A stretch of DNA of 64,000 nt from Flaccisagitta enflata (GCA_965153355.1 OZ231128.1:28582001-28646000), one strand, 5' to 3'. Shown: positions 1 to 16,470, counted from the first letter of the stretch. The notes: a model not told the origin generated them from the sequence alone. Program-made: numbers and translations.

Positions 1-217
1 TGCGGATACGCAACTCTATTTATAAGAGGCTTTGTCCGTCCGTCCGTCCGTTGGTCCGTTGGTCGGTCCGTGGTCATCGAGTTGAAACGTGGGAAAACGA
101 GCGTTTTTGATACTTTTTGTGTATGTTTGAGTGTTTGGAGTAGGTTTGGGTGTGGATGGGGGTTGGATGCCCCTGCCCACCCGTCCGCAACGATATTGTG
201 ACCCCGCGTCACTTGTT
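1..217 (-). repeat. Dispersed hairpin-ended repeat, copy 1 (cut by window edge)
   Basis: First of about fourteen related copies in the window. Read on the minus strand, it goes from a GTGACGCGGGGTCAC-like start through a CCCACC/CCATCCACACC segment and a GTTTTCCCACGTTTC-like segment. It then enters a variable GGAC/GACC tetranucleotide array, then AAAGCCTCTTATAAATAGAG and a terminal hairpin (GTTGCG..CGCAAC). The hairpin is clipped at base 1. No coding capacity. It lies upstream of, or in an intron of, the phospholipase D gene. Confidence 0.75.
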
Positions 218-363
218 AATGTTTAAAAAAACCGATATTTTCAAAGCATATGGACTGTTATTATCATTAAAAACATCATATGAGTATCCCATACGAAACG
301 CACCAACTGTTAGCATTGAAATTGCACAAATTTCAGGCTAACCATACGGTGCCAATCAAAATC

Positions 364-519
<156 letters not shown>

Positions 520-539
520 TGTCATTGCGCAAATTTCAG

Positions 540-5824
<5,285 letters not shown>

Positions 5825-5872
5825 AAAAATTGGAAAAAAGCAAGAACAATCAAAACAAAAACAAAACAAAAA

Positions 5873-5878
5873 AATAAA
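5873..5878 (+). terminator. Poly(A) signal of the PLD gene (candidate)
   Basis: AATAAA within an A-rich 3' UTR, about 50 bp after the stop codon. The A-rich context makes it a candidate only. Confidence 0.5.
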
Positions 5879-6023
5879 AAGAAGAAAAATTTTGAAGTAC
5901 CAAACAAAACATTTTTGAACAACAATATAATTAAAAGTCGGACGTTCTGACGGAAAGACGAAGCAAATATTCAGTTGTATTTGGCACTTTTTGAGTCGCA
6001 TGAAGAGTGACTGTAAAAAAACC

Positions 6024-6222
6024 AAGTGACGCGGATGGGTGGGCAGGGGCGTCCAACCCCATCCACACCCCACGCCCATCTACACATACACTCAAACACA
6101 AAAAACATTTTAAAACTGCTCGTTTTCCACTTTTCGACTCGTGCTCACGGACGGACCAATGGACTGACAGACGGACCGACGGACGGACAAAGCCTTTTAC
6201 ATAGTTGCGTGTCCGAAACTAT
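6024..6222 (+). repeat. Dispersed hairpin-ended repeat, copy 4
   Basis: AAGTGACGCGGATGGGTGGG start, CATCCACACCCCA segment, CGTTTTCCACTTTTCGACTC segment, GGACGGACC array, AAAGCCTTTTACATAG, then imperfect hairpin GTTGCGTGTCCGAAAC and TATAAA. Nearly full length. Confidence 0.8.
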
Positions 6223-6525
6223 AAAACATAGAAACATTCTAAGCATGGCGTGCAAGACTCGAGCGTGAATGTGCGAAGTGCAAAAGGATTAAAATACTAC
6301 GGTTCATGTCATGTATTTGTCTTTGTGAAAGAGGGACATAGTTTCTCGTTGCTTTTTCTGAGTTTCTTTCTTTTTTTTCCCTTTTTTTTTTTTCAAAATC
6401 ACCCCGGGCCCCGGGGCTTTTTTATTGTTTTTAATCCTGTAGTTTAGAGTTCATGAGCAACCAACATGGTTGATCCGTCTGTCTGTGAAGTTCCAAAAAT
6501 AATGGTTTACACTGCCAATACATAA

Positions 6526-6760
6526 AACAAGCCCGACCCGGCAACGATGCGTCCGCTTGAATTGAATTTGGCGCTAAATATGTGACAAATATGGACGGAC
6601 AGCAGCGGTGGAGGCTCTCATATGATCCAGTATAGGATCTCAGCGTGGCCAAAAAGAGCCAAAGAACGCGGTTTTTGAAATGGTGTAACGGACGAATGGA
6701 TGGACAGACCGACAGACAGACCCTCTTATAGAGATGCGCTCCTGACGGACGCATCTAAAA
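6526..6760 (+). repeat. Dispersed hairpin-ended repeat, copy 5 (subfamily)
   Basis: Starts AAACAAGCCCGACCCGGCAA and ends GGACAGACC array, CCTCTTATAGA, hairpin GATGCG..CGCATC, then TAAAAA. The body differs from copy 4 but the ends follow the same plan. Confidence 0.6.
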
Positions 6761-7226
6761 ACCAACTACAGTCATCTTACTGCGACTTACATGTAATAAA
6801 CCAATAACGCGACGCACCAACAGCTGACATGATGTAATTTGTTTAAAAATTGCTTTTGCCATTTATTTTTTCTATTCCATTGCAGCTGCATCAGCCATGA
6901 TCACAGCTTTGCTTCCTTTTTGCGGCAGGTAACGATATTCTGTCAAATCCATTTTTATTTCCACTCCGCTTCACGCTTCACACTTTTGAAAACCGCGAAG
7001 TTTTTAAAACGAATATTACTTAATTTTAGAACGCGAGATTATTTGTCAACCAGAAAAAGAAAGATGGAAAAAGGCAATAAAGCGGATTTGTTCTCAAAAT
7101 TGAATTTTTGTGTGTTTCCATATTTAGAACATAACCCTGTCGAGTCGACACCAACATAGCTTAGCAGGGCATTGAATTCTTCCTCGGCGTTTTTGAAATA
7201 TTTCTTAAAAAAAGATGAGAGATTTC

Positions 7227-7232
7227 GTGGAG

Positions 7233-7306
<74 letters not shown>
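7227..7306. repeat. (GA)n-(GACA)n compound microsatellite
   Basis: About 44 bp of GA passing into about nine ACAG/GACA units. It is followed by about 150 bp of purine-only GAAAA-type sequence. Confidence 0.9.
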
Positions 7307-7307
<1 letters not shown>

Positions 7308-9280
7308 TAGGGAAGTAGAAGAAGGAGAAAAAAAGAAAAAAAGGAAAAAAGGAAAAGAAAAAGGAAAAGAGAAAGTAGAAGAAAATAAAGAAAAGAAGGA
7401 AAAAATGAAAAAAGAAAAGAAAAGGAAAAGAAAAAGGAAAAAAGAGTTCTTTTTTAACAATAGTTCTTAAGCCTTAGACTTAGGACACATTTGCATAACA
7501 ACCTATGAACTAATTCTTTTATTTGTCCACTTATTATGACACTCGTGAAAGGACATCGAGAAAAGTGTAATTCAGGTGTATCAGTATCAGTGCCACAGAC
7601 AGATGCAGTACAGTAGATAACTTGCTGATGGGGTGCTTAACTGCTTTGGATCTTGATACTAAGGCCTTGAAGGTTGAAGGGGTGATATTGGCAATTTACA
7701 GTTTAAAAAGTCTGAAAGTTTTATTCGCCTGATGATTGTGATTTTTTATATGGTGATCCATGGTTTTGGATAACAGGTCATCAACCTCTACTGCGGCCAT
7801 TGCTCAGAAGGAAAAGAAAATTTGGATATAATGTGAAAAATGAAAAAGAGAACAATGGAATATACTACGACTACGAGATTAGGAATGGTGCCATATCAGA
7901 GACGGTTTAAGCTTACTTTCGCCCAACATTTTTCCCTTCCACACACCTCCATCTCCCCCTCTTACAAATCCATTCTCTTCCTTCCCCGTCCCTCCCCCCC
8001 CCTTCTTTCTATTCTACGTTTCCTTAGCACTCAGCATGAGAATGACGAACTGCGTATGAATGTCGCAAAAAAAGAAAAAAAATACCTTCCTTTTTAAAAG
8101 ATTTTGAAAGAAATATTAATCCTCGAATAGAAAATATGCCTTATTTACAGAAGGGGAGGATTGCAATAAATAAAACCCGATACATTATTTTTTTGCTCTC
8201 AGAATTTTACGCGAAAACTAAGCATTTCTGAGCCCACAAAGCGATTGGCACAACCGCTACAACACAACGAGTTGTAAAATGGCATTGAATCATCATTGAA
8301 TTGCATTCCAGACAATGACATCTATCATACAGGCGGAAAAAAAACTTTTCATCTATCAACCTACAGAAGTCTAATGATTTATTATCCTTAAGCTTGATTC
8401 CAGCTGGAGAATGATAAATACACCACTAGTGGTCCACTATGAGTAGGAAACATAGTCAAAGGAAGTCATGTCTCACTCTCAGACTGGATTTTTCTGTGCT
8501 TTCTGTCCGGTTGGTTTTCTATCTGTCTGGCTATCTCTGTGTGTCTCTTTCTTTTGTTTTCTCTGACTAAATGTAGTCTCTGTTGGTAAAAAGAATTACA
8601 ACGCAAAGCAGTACAACCTCTTTAGATTTCCTCGCGGGGGACGGATATTACCTAAGGAGGGCACAAGGCATTGACTATGCCTCAAAGGTAAGTCACAGAG
8701 GATGAAATTAAGGCGATTGGAAGCGGAAGAAACAATCGGATGATTTAAAGATTCATTTCATGCCCTCCTCCAAAGGCTTAGAATCAGCGCGGATTTGCCC
8801 CTCCCCCTCCTTCTAACGATGGCAGAAGAAATATTTGAAACACACCGAGCGAGATGTGGGAAAATAATAGTAAAGAAGCTTCGCATGGTTATGTTGCGTG
8901 TGTATCAGTGTGGGACTATTGCACTTCAATCTTTCAAAAACCCCTCCAATAACACAAACTGACAGGAATAAGATTTGGTTAGCTGCATGATCATCTGAAA
9001 AGTTCTTCATAGGACCGCCATGCCAGCCCTCATGCAAATATGATGAAGAGTGTTACAATAAGTGACACATCTAAAATACTAGTTTGCGTGGGTGTGGAAT
9101 GGTAGTGTGCAAAGGGATTGTTGTCCCTGCCCCGCGACGATGTCACTTAATGTGGCGGTAGGGTTGACATAGTTTGATTACAGCTCAATTCTCTAGGACT
9201 AGTTTTATAAGTATCGTTTTGCCCGTCCAAAAATAGCGGAATAGAATATGTTTAGTTTTGTATTTTACCATTGTTACTCT

Positions 9281-9452
<172 letters not shown>

Positions 9453-9557
9453 ATCTTCCCAGGAAAAAAGGTGAGACGTCACGCACCGCCATCTCCCTTC
9501 ATCTTTCAGTTAAACGACTTTTCCTTTTTTCCTCCATCATCCAACTTCTTTTACTTT

Positions 9558-9600
9558 CCTTCCTCCTCCTCCTCCTCCTCCTCCTCCTCCTCCTCCTCCA
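9558..9600. repeat. (CTC)n microsatellite
   Basis: About thirteen trinucleotide units inside a broader CT-rich tract (9.5-9.95 kb). Confidence 0.9.
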
Positions 9601-10201
9601 TTCCTTTCTCAAAATTCTTGCTTTTCCCTCTCCTCTTCATCACTTTCTTCCCCCACCCTTCGTCTTTTTCTTCCTTACTTCTTCCTCACCTCTCCCTCCT
9701 CCGCCTTTCTCCTCCTCCTCCTCTTTCACCACCCCTGTGATGCTTTCGGTAAAAAGCGGGCTCTTGTCCCCGTCGACAATTTTTGCGCACTTGTCCCCCC
9801 CCTTTTCGTTTTCCTCTTCTCCTCTTCCTCGTCATTATCCTCCTCCGCCTTCTTCTGCTCGTCTTCCTCCACCCCTCACGTCTTTTATCCCCTCCCCCAC
9901 GAGTTACGTGTGTTTTATCTTTTCCTTTCTAGATCTTTTCTATTTTCTTTTGTTTTCTTCCATTTTTGTTCGCCAAGATTTCGCCGTCGTCCGTCCTTAA
10001 AAAAAAAGATGATCGCCACCTCTTCTCACTTTCCTCTTCCTCCTCCTACTCCCCACCAACCTCCATGATACAGGTATTCTTCTTCTCTTCATCATCATCG
10101 ACCACTTCCTCCTCCTCTCCATGTAACTTTCCTCTAAAATGAAGGAAAAGATGAAAAAAAAATGACGAAGAAGAAAAGAAAAAGACAGCGTTGCGAGAAA
10201 G

Positions 10202-10240
10202 TATAAAAATGGGGTGGTACTCCACCCGCTAGATCATAGT
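10202..10240 (+). promoter_or_regulatory. TATA-box core promoter of the chitin-binding gene
   Basis: TATAAAA at 10202-10208 is followed by an initiator-like TCATAGT at 10234-10240, so a start near A10236 would lie about 34 bp from the TATA box. The predicted 5' UTR (10236-10497) contains no upstream ATG, and the first ATG opens a signal peptide. Confidence 0.5.
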
Positions 10241-10497
10241 CGCATCTTGGGAGGCTCCTATCACCTGAAGGAATCTCCTCTCTGCGCCGACGTTTTGCAG
10301 GAAACTAATCTCACTGTGCTCAACTGCGCCAAAGGATTTAAGTTTTAAAAACAAATAGAGGATATTACATCTAATTAAAAACAAAACAAAAAAGAGGATC
10401 ATACTGGAGAGAGAGAGAGCTACAGAGCAAAGGAAAAGCGGCTGATAATCAAAAAGAGACTCTAATTTCGCATCGAAATCGACGCAATTATTTAAAT

Positions 10498-10537
10498 ATG
10501 CTCGTACTCGTATTTCTTCTGTTGGGAAATGGGTTTG
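10498..10537 (+). CDS. Chitin-binding protein exon 1 (signal peptide)
   Basis: ATG then a hydrophobic run LVLVFLLLGNGF, ending at donor TTTG|GTAAGT, phase 1. Joining to exon 2 gives ..GFAVLGAP.., a plausible signal-peptide end. Confidence 0.75.
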
Positions 10538-11909
10538 GTAAGTCTGCTGCGTTACAGCCTCGTTATATATATAGAGATTCTCGATGGCCTCACTCTTGGC
10601 TTGTCTCTAGTGTAAAATCTGTGACGCAAAAAAGAAATTGTACTGCAATCAGAGAATGTATATGTACTTCGGCTGTTTTGGTATAGATATTTTCGGGTAT
10701 ACACCAATATACAAGGGAAGGCGCTAAAATAACAAATTGTGAAATACAATTAAAGATCATTCTAACGAACGACAAAATATTTTGTCACAGACAGTATGAT
10801 TTGTAAACATGAAAGAAATTCTTTGAAAAGATTAAACATTTATTACTATAAACGAAATATCGTCACAGGCGTATTTGTTAGAAAGTTATTTGATTGAATA
10901 TTTCCCTGATTGAATATCAACTGACACGCTGTGAGTTGTTGAAAAAAACCTTTTTGGAACGTATAGGGGAGAAATAAAGTTTTCCATTTTTGGTTTGTGG
11001 CAATTTTTGAAAGTTGTTTTTGGGCTAGAATGATACGTTTTTTGATATTCACAGCTAAGAAAGAGCTAATTTTTCTCTTTCAAATGGTGCCAACCAGAGG
11101 TTACTAAGATGATCATTTTTTGCGTTATGATTTTTTGAATCTTTATTTTTTCGCATTTTTGCGAAAAAAACGTTTTTTTCATTGATCCTAAATTCCAGCC
11201 CTATGTATGATGTCGAATCTGCCAGGGAAAAATGAAGTGCTTCACCCCACGTTTGCATCAATAATGGACTAATTATCCATCCACAAATGTTTTCATTTCT
11301 CAAGTTGTCACTGGATACACTTGATATATACATCTGTTTCATATTTCACGGTTTAAATTGCCTTTTGATTAGCAATTCTCACGGAAAATGGCAAGAAAAT
11401 GAAGATTTTTAGTGAAATTTTGTTGACATTTTTTTCTATTTTCTGAGGTCGAAATTATAAGAAGGCCACGCCCAGAAAAATTTTGCATTTTCAAAAACAT
11501 AGTTCTCTCTAAAAACGATTTGGGGAGAGAACTATGTTCTTTGTTTTTTCATTTTTTCATTTTCTATGCAAACTTATAATTTCGACCAACCCCATGTCAG
11601 TGACAAAAAAGAAATTTGTAGAAATTTTCAGAAAACTTTTTTCAGTTATCTAAGCTAAATCTGCTTATCTTGCTAAATGGATGCAAATTTTCCTTTCAAA
11701 TATCATGTATGTCTTATCTCAATCATCTTTATTCAATTGTTTTTCTTTTTTCACTCATGTATGTTTACCATTTTGACCTATTTTGATACCGTAAATGTTG
11801 GCTTCGTGGGCATGCTGTCGTATCAAAACAGAGGAGTGATCATGTTACACAACTTGACTAACTTTTATGACGCTAGCTTTTGTATTTAACTCTGCTTGAG
11901 AGAGAGAGG

Positions 11910-11957
<48 letters not shown>

Positions 11958-11977
11958 CCAGACAGACAGACAGACAG

Positions 11978-12008
<31 letters not shown>

Positions 12009-15000
12009 TAAAGACAGAGGAAGACAGAGAGGAACAAGGCCGGATACACGGCCACCAGTTGCGGACGGGTGGGCAGGGGCGGATATAGGCGTTTTCCCAC
12101 TTTTCGACTTGATCACCTCTACGGACCAACCAACCAACCAACCAACTAACCAACCAACCGACCAACCGATGGACGGACAAAGCCTCTTATAGAGTTGCGT
12201 GTCCGCAACTAAAAAGAGATAGAGATTGAGTAATAAAAATAGACAGGCAGTCAACCAGACAGGATGAGATGCACGCACAGAAGAACATGCACTGAAAAAA
12301 AAGGACTCCCATTATCGACTTTTTTTTCGGTCGGTGATAGCCGCCTTTATTGGTAGCAATTACTGAGAGTATATTGTAAAATTTATCAAACTCAATTCAT
12401 GGTACAGCACATCTCGTCTAGACTTGAGATAACGGGGGCAAGCATTATAGAAAAAGAAATGAAGTCTGGGGAGTGATATTTGATACATAGACTAATAAAG
12501 GGTGGCTTTATTGCCAATGATAGCTGGTTGCCATGGAAACGCATTTCTATGTATTTTTGCTAAAATATCAATATTTTGAGAAATCTTTTGAGGGAACATT
12601 TTTTAAAATCAAATTTGCTACAACTTTCCCACAGTATGTTCTGTGAGAATGTCACTCGTTTAGCGGTTGCTAGGGCTTGTCACACATGGATAGGCTCCCT
12701 AGCACCATCCTAACGAGTGACATTCTTACAGAATATACCGTGGGAAAATTATGGCAAATTTGATTTTAAATAATGTTCCCTAAAAAAATCTCTCAAAATA
12801 TTGATATTTTAGCGAGAATACATGGAAATGTGTTTCCATCAAATGCGTTTCCATAGCAACCAGCTATCATGGGTAATAAACTATCCCTTTATAAGTCTAT
12901 GTTTCAAATATCACTCCCCTGGCTTCATTTGTTTTTCCACAATGCTTGCCCCCGTTATCTCAAGTCTAGACGAGATCTACTGTACATAACCTCTCTCTCT
13001 CCTTCTACAAAAGCTGTTCTGGGGGCGCCTCGTATGCTTGGACTTTACGAGACGAAAGGAGGAAACCGTCCACGACCAATTGTTACGCAAAGAACCGTCA
13101 CTCAGAGAATAGTCACATATCCAACGTATCCGACCAAGGTAGAGGAACTTGCGTGGGCCCATAGCCCCATATTACTGCACACAGTTACGTTAAGAATCAT
13201 TTGAATGGCATGAAATCTACCAGCTGCAATCTGTTTCAAATCAGTTAATGGTGGCAAAGAAACACATGTTCTTCATGGAAATTTAGAGAGAAAAGTATCT
13301 TTATTGAAATAAAGACCTAAGAACGCAGGTTTTCGTTGATAAATACTATTGAAGGACTCCTAAGTCTAAATGATCAATACTAGCAGGCTGGTGCATGGTG
13401 ATTGTTATAACCTTTGTGAAAGCTTTATGAGGAAGTTCGATTTTCTCAGTTATTTGATTGCAATCGTTGATAAGATCTACATGGGCGAGTTGGTTTGGTC
13501 ATCGTCATGATCGACTTGGTTCCATCGTTGTTTGCTTTCTAGGGTCAAGTGAAGCAAGTGACCAAAGATCCCTGCATTGGCAAAGAATATTCTGCCGATC
13601 CGAAGAACTGCAACGTTTTCTTTCAATGTTCCGGCGGGAAAATGGTCAAGCTTCCTTGTCCCCCGGGACTCCATTGGAACCAACAGGAAAAGATGTGCGA
13701 CTGGCCGCACAAAGTCAACCGACCAGAATGCCCAGCATCAGGTGAAATAGTCGCATAAGGAAAGTGAATGTCAACCGACCAAAATGTCCCGCTTGAGGTG
13801 GTAAAGAGGCCTAATCAACTAGCTCGAATTATCGACTTCATCTGAGAGATTTGCTTTAGTACAAAAAAGTCAACTAAACCAAGTAAACCGAGTGATGGGT
13901 TCTTGTTTAGGTGAGAAAGTGGTACAGACGGCACAAAATCAACCCACAGAATTATCATATTGCTAAGCTGCCAAGGCTGAACAAAGTCAATCGACTAAAG
14001 TGTCCCGCTGTGGCTAAGGCAGGCCAGAACATCAGGGCAGTGTCAGAGCCACACATAGAGAATTTTTAAATATAAATATGAAAAGTCAAGCTTTAAAAGG
14101 CGTGCCGCAATGAGCCGAATTGATTGAAACTCAGACTGTTGCAAACAACATCTACCACTATTGCCTGAAATGTTATGAAATTTGAAAGTCACTAAATGCA
14201 TATGCTTATGCATATGCATATGATTATGCTTAGTCGATTAGACTAATTTGCATATGAAAAGTCAAGCTTTGAAAAGAAATGAGCCGCAGGGAGAAAATCA
14301 ATGAGGTAAACGGCATACAATTACTTCTTTGATTTTTTTTTTCGTAGAAAAAAAATTACGGATACTTACTGGAACATTTAGGTTATGGTTGACAAAAAAA
14401 TAATGCAGTCGAATCAATCTCACAACCGATGTCTACCAATGGTCGATAAAGTCCCCGTGTCTTAAAGTCTTCATGTCTAACACAATTACAGCAACTTCGC
14501 AGACGTGTAACACTGCGCCGAATTCAGAGGGATTCCGCTGTTCCAAGCCAACTGGACTTTTCCCAGTCAGCAATGACTGCAAAAGGTAAATATATTCTTC
14601 ATTTGTATCATGGCAAATTAACAATACTCCCAACTGGATCACTATGAAAACTCTGTCACTATAGAAATTACAGTATGAAGCTCTGTTTACATTTTGCAGC
14701 TTCTACATGTGTGATCACTGCGAGGCAACGAAAAAGCCTTGCCCAAAAGGTTTAGCGTGGAATCAAAAGCTCACCACCTGCGACTGGCCCGAAAACGTTA
14801 AAGGGTGCAAAGGTAATTTATAAACGATACACGCGGCATTAATTTTTACAGACAGACGAGACGGACATCGATCCAGACGAGACGGACAGCCAATTCGGCC
14901 CCATCAATTTTTTGACTGAAGGTAGGCCACTGACTATGAGATAAATATCATTTCCACGTTGTATCATTCTCAAGAACTGTCAAAGCTACATGTTTGTTTT

Positions 15001-16172
15001 TTTCAAAAAATGTTCGGGAAGTGCAACTTCCAGGGGATCAAAGGTCAGGGGGTCAAAATTTCAAAGTTGTCAAAACCAAAATCTGATTGCAGATTTGGAT
15101 TCCTCTCAAAAAATTTCGCATTTTATGTGGGTCAAAACCTTGGTCAAAGGTCACGAGTGACCCCAATCTGTAGGGTATTTGATATGGCGCCACCAGTTTT
15201 TAGTTGCGGACATACAACTCTAATAGGTCGGAAAGTGTAAAGAAGAGCGTTTTAGATGCTATTTGTGTTTGAGTGTGTTGGGGGAGGGGGCGAGAGGGGG
15301 ATGTTGCTTGGGGTGTGGATGGGGGTTGGATGCCCCCGCTCACCCGTTCACAACGATATTGTGATCCCGCGTTATTGGTTATCTGTAACCCTCAAATCTG
15401 CCCATTTCTGACCCCTAAATGAAACGAACGATAATAAATCTTAAGTGGATAAACATGGCTATCACATAATACTATTTCAAAAAGGAATGAGAAAGAAACA
15501 AGGCCAAGTAGACCAATAAGGTGCGACGTGTGGATTGCGTTACCCGACCAACCAACCAACCAACCGACCAACGGACACAGCCAGTTATAGAGGTGCTTTG
15601 TCGCGACTAAAAAGGTAAAAAATTGTTTGATGTTTCATACATGCATACATACAAATATCTTTTATATGCGGAATTTTATCATTACCAATGTAGAAATCAA
15701 AAGAAAATAACTTGAGGGGACCAAATTGTTTTGTTCATTGTTTATGGGAGGATTTCCATTACTTGTGGATTCGTTCAAGCGGGCTGTGAATGTAGTTAAA
15801 TTCATAGTTTTCCTTACTTTCTTACTTGTTTCCAGTCGTCGACAATAACTCGCAGAATACTCAGGCGCCAGTAAAGCCTCAAAGACCAGTCACTCAGGTG
15901 AGGCAAACATGAAACACCCCTACAGACTAAATAAGAAAATACGTTAAATACACACACATGTAGGCACTAGGCACATCCACCCATTCATTATCGCTATAGC
16001 GCTAAATTCCGTTTTTGTCCATTCAGCTTTTGTAAATTGTCAATTTCAGGCCACAATTCGAACTGTGCGGCCGACAAACGCCAACATCAAAGGCGGGTTC
16101 GCCGGAAATTTGATGTCATCAAATGGAAACAGTTGGTCAAATAGCAACAATATGTGGAGCAACTTGGGTTAA
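10498..16172 (+). CDS. Secreted protein with two CBM14 (peritrophin-A) chitin-binding domains, complete, 8 exons
   Basis: Predicted 273-residue secreted chitin-binding protein. CBM14 domains bind chitin in cuticle, peritrophic matrix or other extracellular matrix. Exons 10498-10537, 13014-13138, 13543-13741, 14492-14585, 14700-14812, 14856-14921, 15836-15897 and 16050-16172 join in phase to 822 nt ending in TAA. Residues 1-18 form a signal peptide (MLVLVFLLLGNGFA..). A Thr/Arg/Pro linker reaches about residue 60. CBM14-1 covers about 66-118 with six Cys (66, 78, 84, 94, 107, 118) and CDWP. CBM14-2 covers about 138-189 (Cys 138, 151, 157, 167, 180, 189; CDWP again) with two extra Cys (127, 160) that may pair. 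The tail is acidic, then Gln/Pro, then Asn/Ser/Trp rich. A peritrophin or cuticle-associated protein is equally possible. The 66-bp exon 14856-14921 is symmetric and could be skipped. Start choice: first ATG, signal peptide, no upstream ATG. Confidence 0.85.
11448..11586. repeat. Foldback (palindromic) element
   Basis: Arms beginning GTCGAAATTATAAG and ending CTTATAATTTCGAC, with a second matched block (ACATAGTTCTCTC / GAGAGAACTATGT) near the centre. MITE-like, in intron 1 of the chitin-binding gene. Confidence 0.65.
11898..12006. repeat. (AG)n-(GACA)n-(CA)n compound microsatellite
   Basis: Three motifs in succession directly upstream of dispersed repeat copy 6, in intron 1 of the chitin-binding gene. 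Confidence 0.9.
12033..12212 (+). repeat. Dispersed hairpin-ended repeat, copy 6 (good 3' end)
   Basis: AACAAGGCCGGATACACGG start; GGGTGGGCAGGGGCGGATAT; TTTTCCCACTTTTCGACTTG; ACCAACCAACC array; GGACGGACAAAGCCTCTTAT; AGAG; then perfect hairpin AGTTGCG-TGTC-CGCAACT followed by AAAAAG. The clearest example of the terminal hairpin. Confidence 0.85.
12405..12982. mobile_element. TA-flanked long foldback MITE, 578 bp
   Basis: Ends CAGCACATCTCGTCTAGACT and the complementary AGTCTAGACGAGATCTACTG, flanked by TA at 12403-12404 and 12983-12984. The arms pair over most of the element (for example GAATGTCACTCGTT.. / ..AACGAGTGACATTC near the centre). It ends 31 bp before exon 2 of the chitin-binding gene. 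Confidence 0.8.
13014..13138 (+). CDS. Chitin-binding protein exon 2 (linker)
   Basis: Acceptor CCTTCTACAAAAG, donor ACCAAG|GTAGAG, phases 1 to 0. Encodes a Thr/Arg-rich linker with TQRTVTQRIVTYPTYPTK. The acceptor lies just outside the 578-bp foldback element. Confidence 0.75.
13543..13741 (+). CDS. Chitin-binding protein exon 3 (CBM14 domain 1)
   Basis: Acceptor TTGCTTTCTAG, donor CATCAG|GTGAAA, phases 0 to 1. Contains a full CBM14: DPCIGKEYSADPKNC, VFFQC, LPCPPGLHWNQQEKMCDWP and a final PEC. All six cysteines are present. Confidence 0.95.
14492..14585 (+). CDS. Chitin-binding protein exon 4 (first part of CBM14 domain 2)
   Basis: Acceptor ACAATTACAG, donor AAAAG|GTAAAT, phases 1 to 2. 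Encodes ..FRCSKPTGLFPVSNDCK. The second CBM14 is split by an intron, unlike the first. Confidence 0.9.
14700..14812 (+). CDS. Chitin-binding protein exon 5 (second part of CBM14 domain 2)
   Basis: Acceptor TTACATTTTGCAG, donor CAAAG|GTAATT, phases 2 to 1. Encodes FYMCDHCEATKKPCPKGLAW, then NQKLTTCDWP and ..KGCK. An extra Cys sits in the DHC motif. Confidence 0.9.
14856..14921 (+). CDS. Chitin-binding protein exon 6 (acidic, symmetric 66 bp)
   Basis: Acceptor is a tandem TTTTTACAGACAG; only the second AG keeps the frame open, while the first would hit TGA. Donor CTGAAG|GTAGGC. Encodes DETDIDPDETDSQFGPIN... The preceding intron is only 43 nt. Phase 1-1, so it can be skipped without a frameshift; less certain than its neighbours. 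Confidence 0.55.
15199..15383 (-). repeat. Dispersed hairpin-ended repeat, copy 7
   Basis: Hairpin AGTTGCGGACATACAACT at the left, GTGTGGATGGGGGTTGGATG and the CGTTCACAACGATATTGTGA end at right. The GGAC array is lost. Confidence 0.7.
15497..15612 (+). repeat. Dispersed hairpin-ended repeat, copy 8 (short subfamily)
   Basis: AACAAGGCCAAGTAGACCAA start, GTGCGACGTGTGGAT, ACCAACCAACC array, GGACACAGCCAGTTATAGAG, then a hairpin-like end and GCGACTAAAAAG. Nearly identical in plan and sequence to the copy at 62146-62281. Confidence 0.75.
15836..15897 (+). CDS. Chitin-binding protein exon 7
   Basis: Acceptor TTACTTGTTTCCAG, donor ACTCAG|GTGAGG, phases 1 to 0. Encodes VDNNSQNTQAPVKPQRPVTQ. Confidence 0.75.
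16050..16172 (+). CDS. Chitin-binding protein exon 8 (last)
   Basis: Acceptor GTCAATTTCAG; 40 residues then TAA. Encodes a Gly/Asn/Ser/Trp tail (GGFAGNLMSSNGNSWSNSNN..). Confidence 0.75.
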   Translation, partial: ATIRTVRPTNANIKGGFAGNLMSSNGNSWSNSNNMWSNLG

Positions 16173-16470
16173 GCCTAGTGGATTTGTCTTTTTCTTTGAC
16201 TGTCTTTTTGTGTGTCTTTAGCTGTCAAATGGCACGGGGGAGGGGGGATCATCGCTTAGTAATTTTTTTTGTTATGCAACGGTCTCCATTTGCGGGAAGT
16301 TGAGAAAAGAACCTGTGGTCATTGAATTAGTCATGATCGAAATTTGTGGCTAGCTACTGCGTGCTTGTTCATCTGTTTATAACAACGACCTAACAGCAAT
16401 CATCTTGATTTACTAACAAATCGTATAGCTAAGTGTCAGCGTCCCTCATTATCTGTCAATTACATGTCGA

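Noticed and set aside
7234-7470. Arg/Glu/Lys-rich frame
   Set aside because: Translation of GA and GACA repeats and a purine tract.
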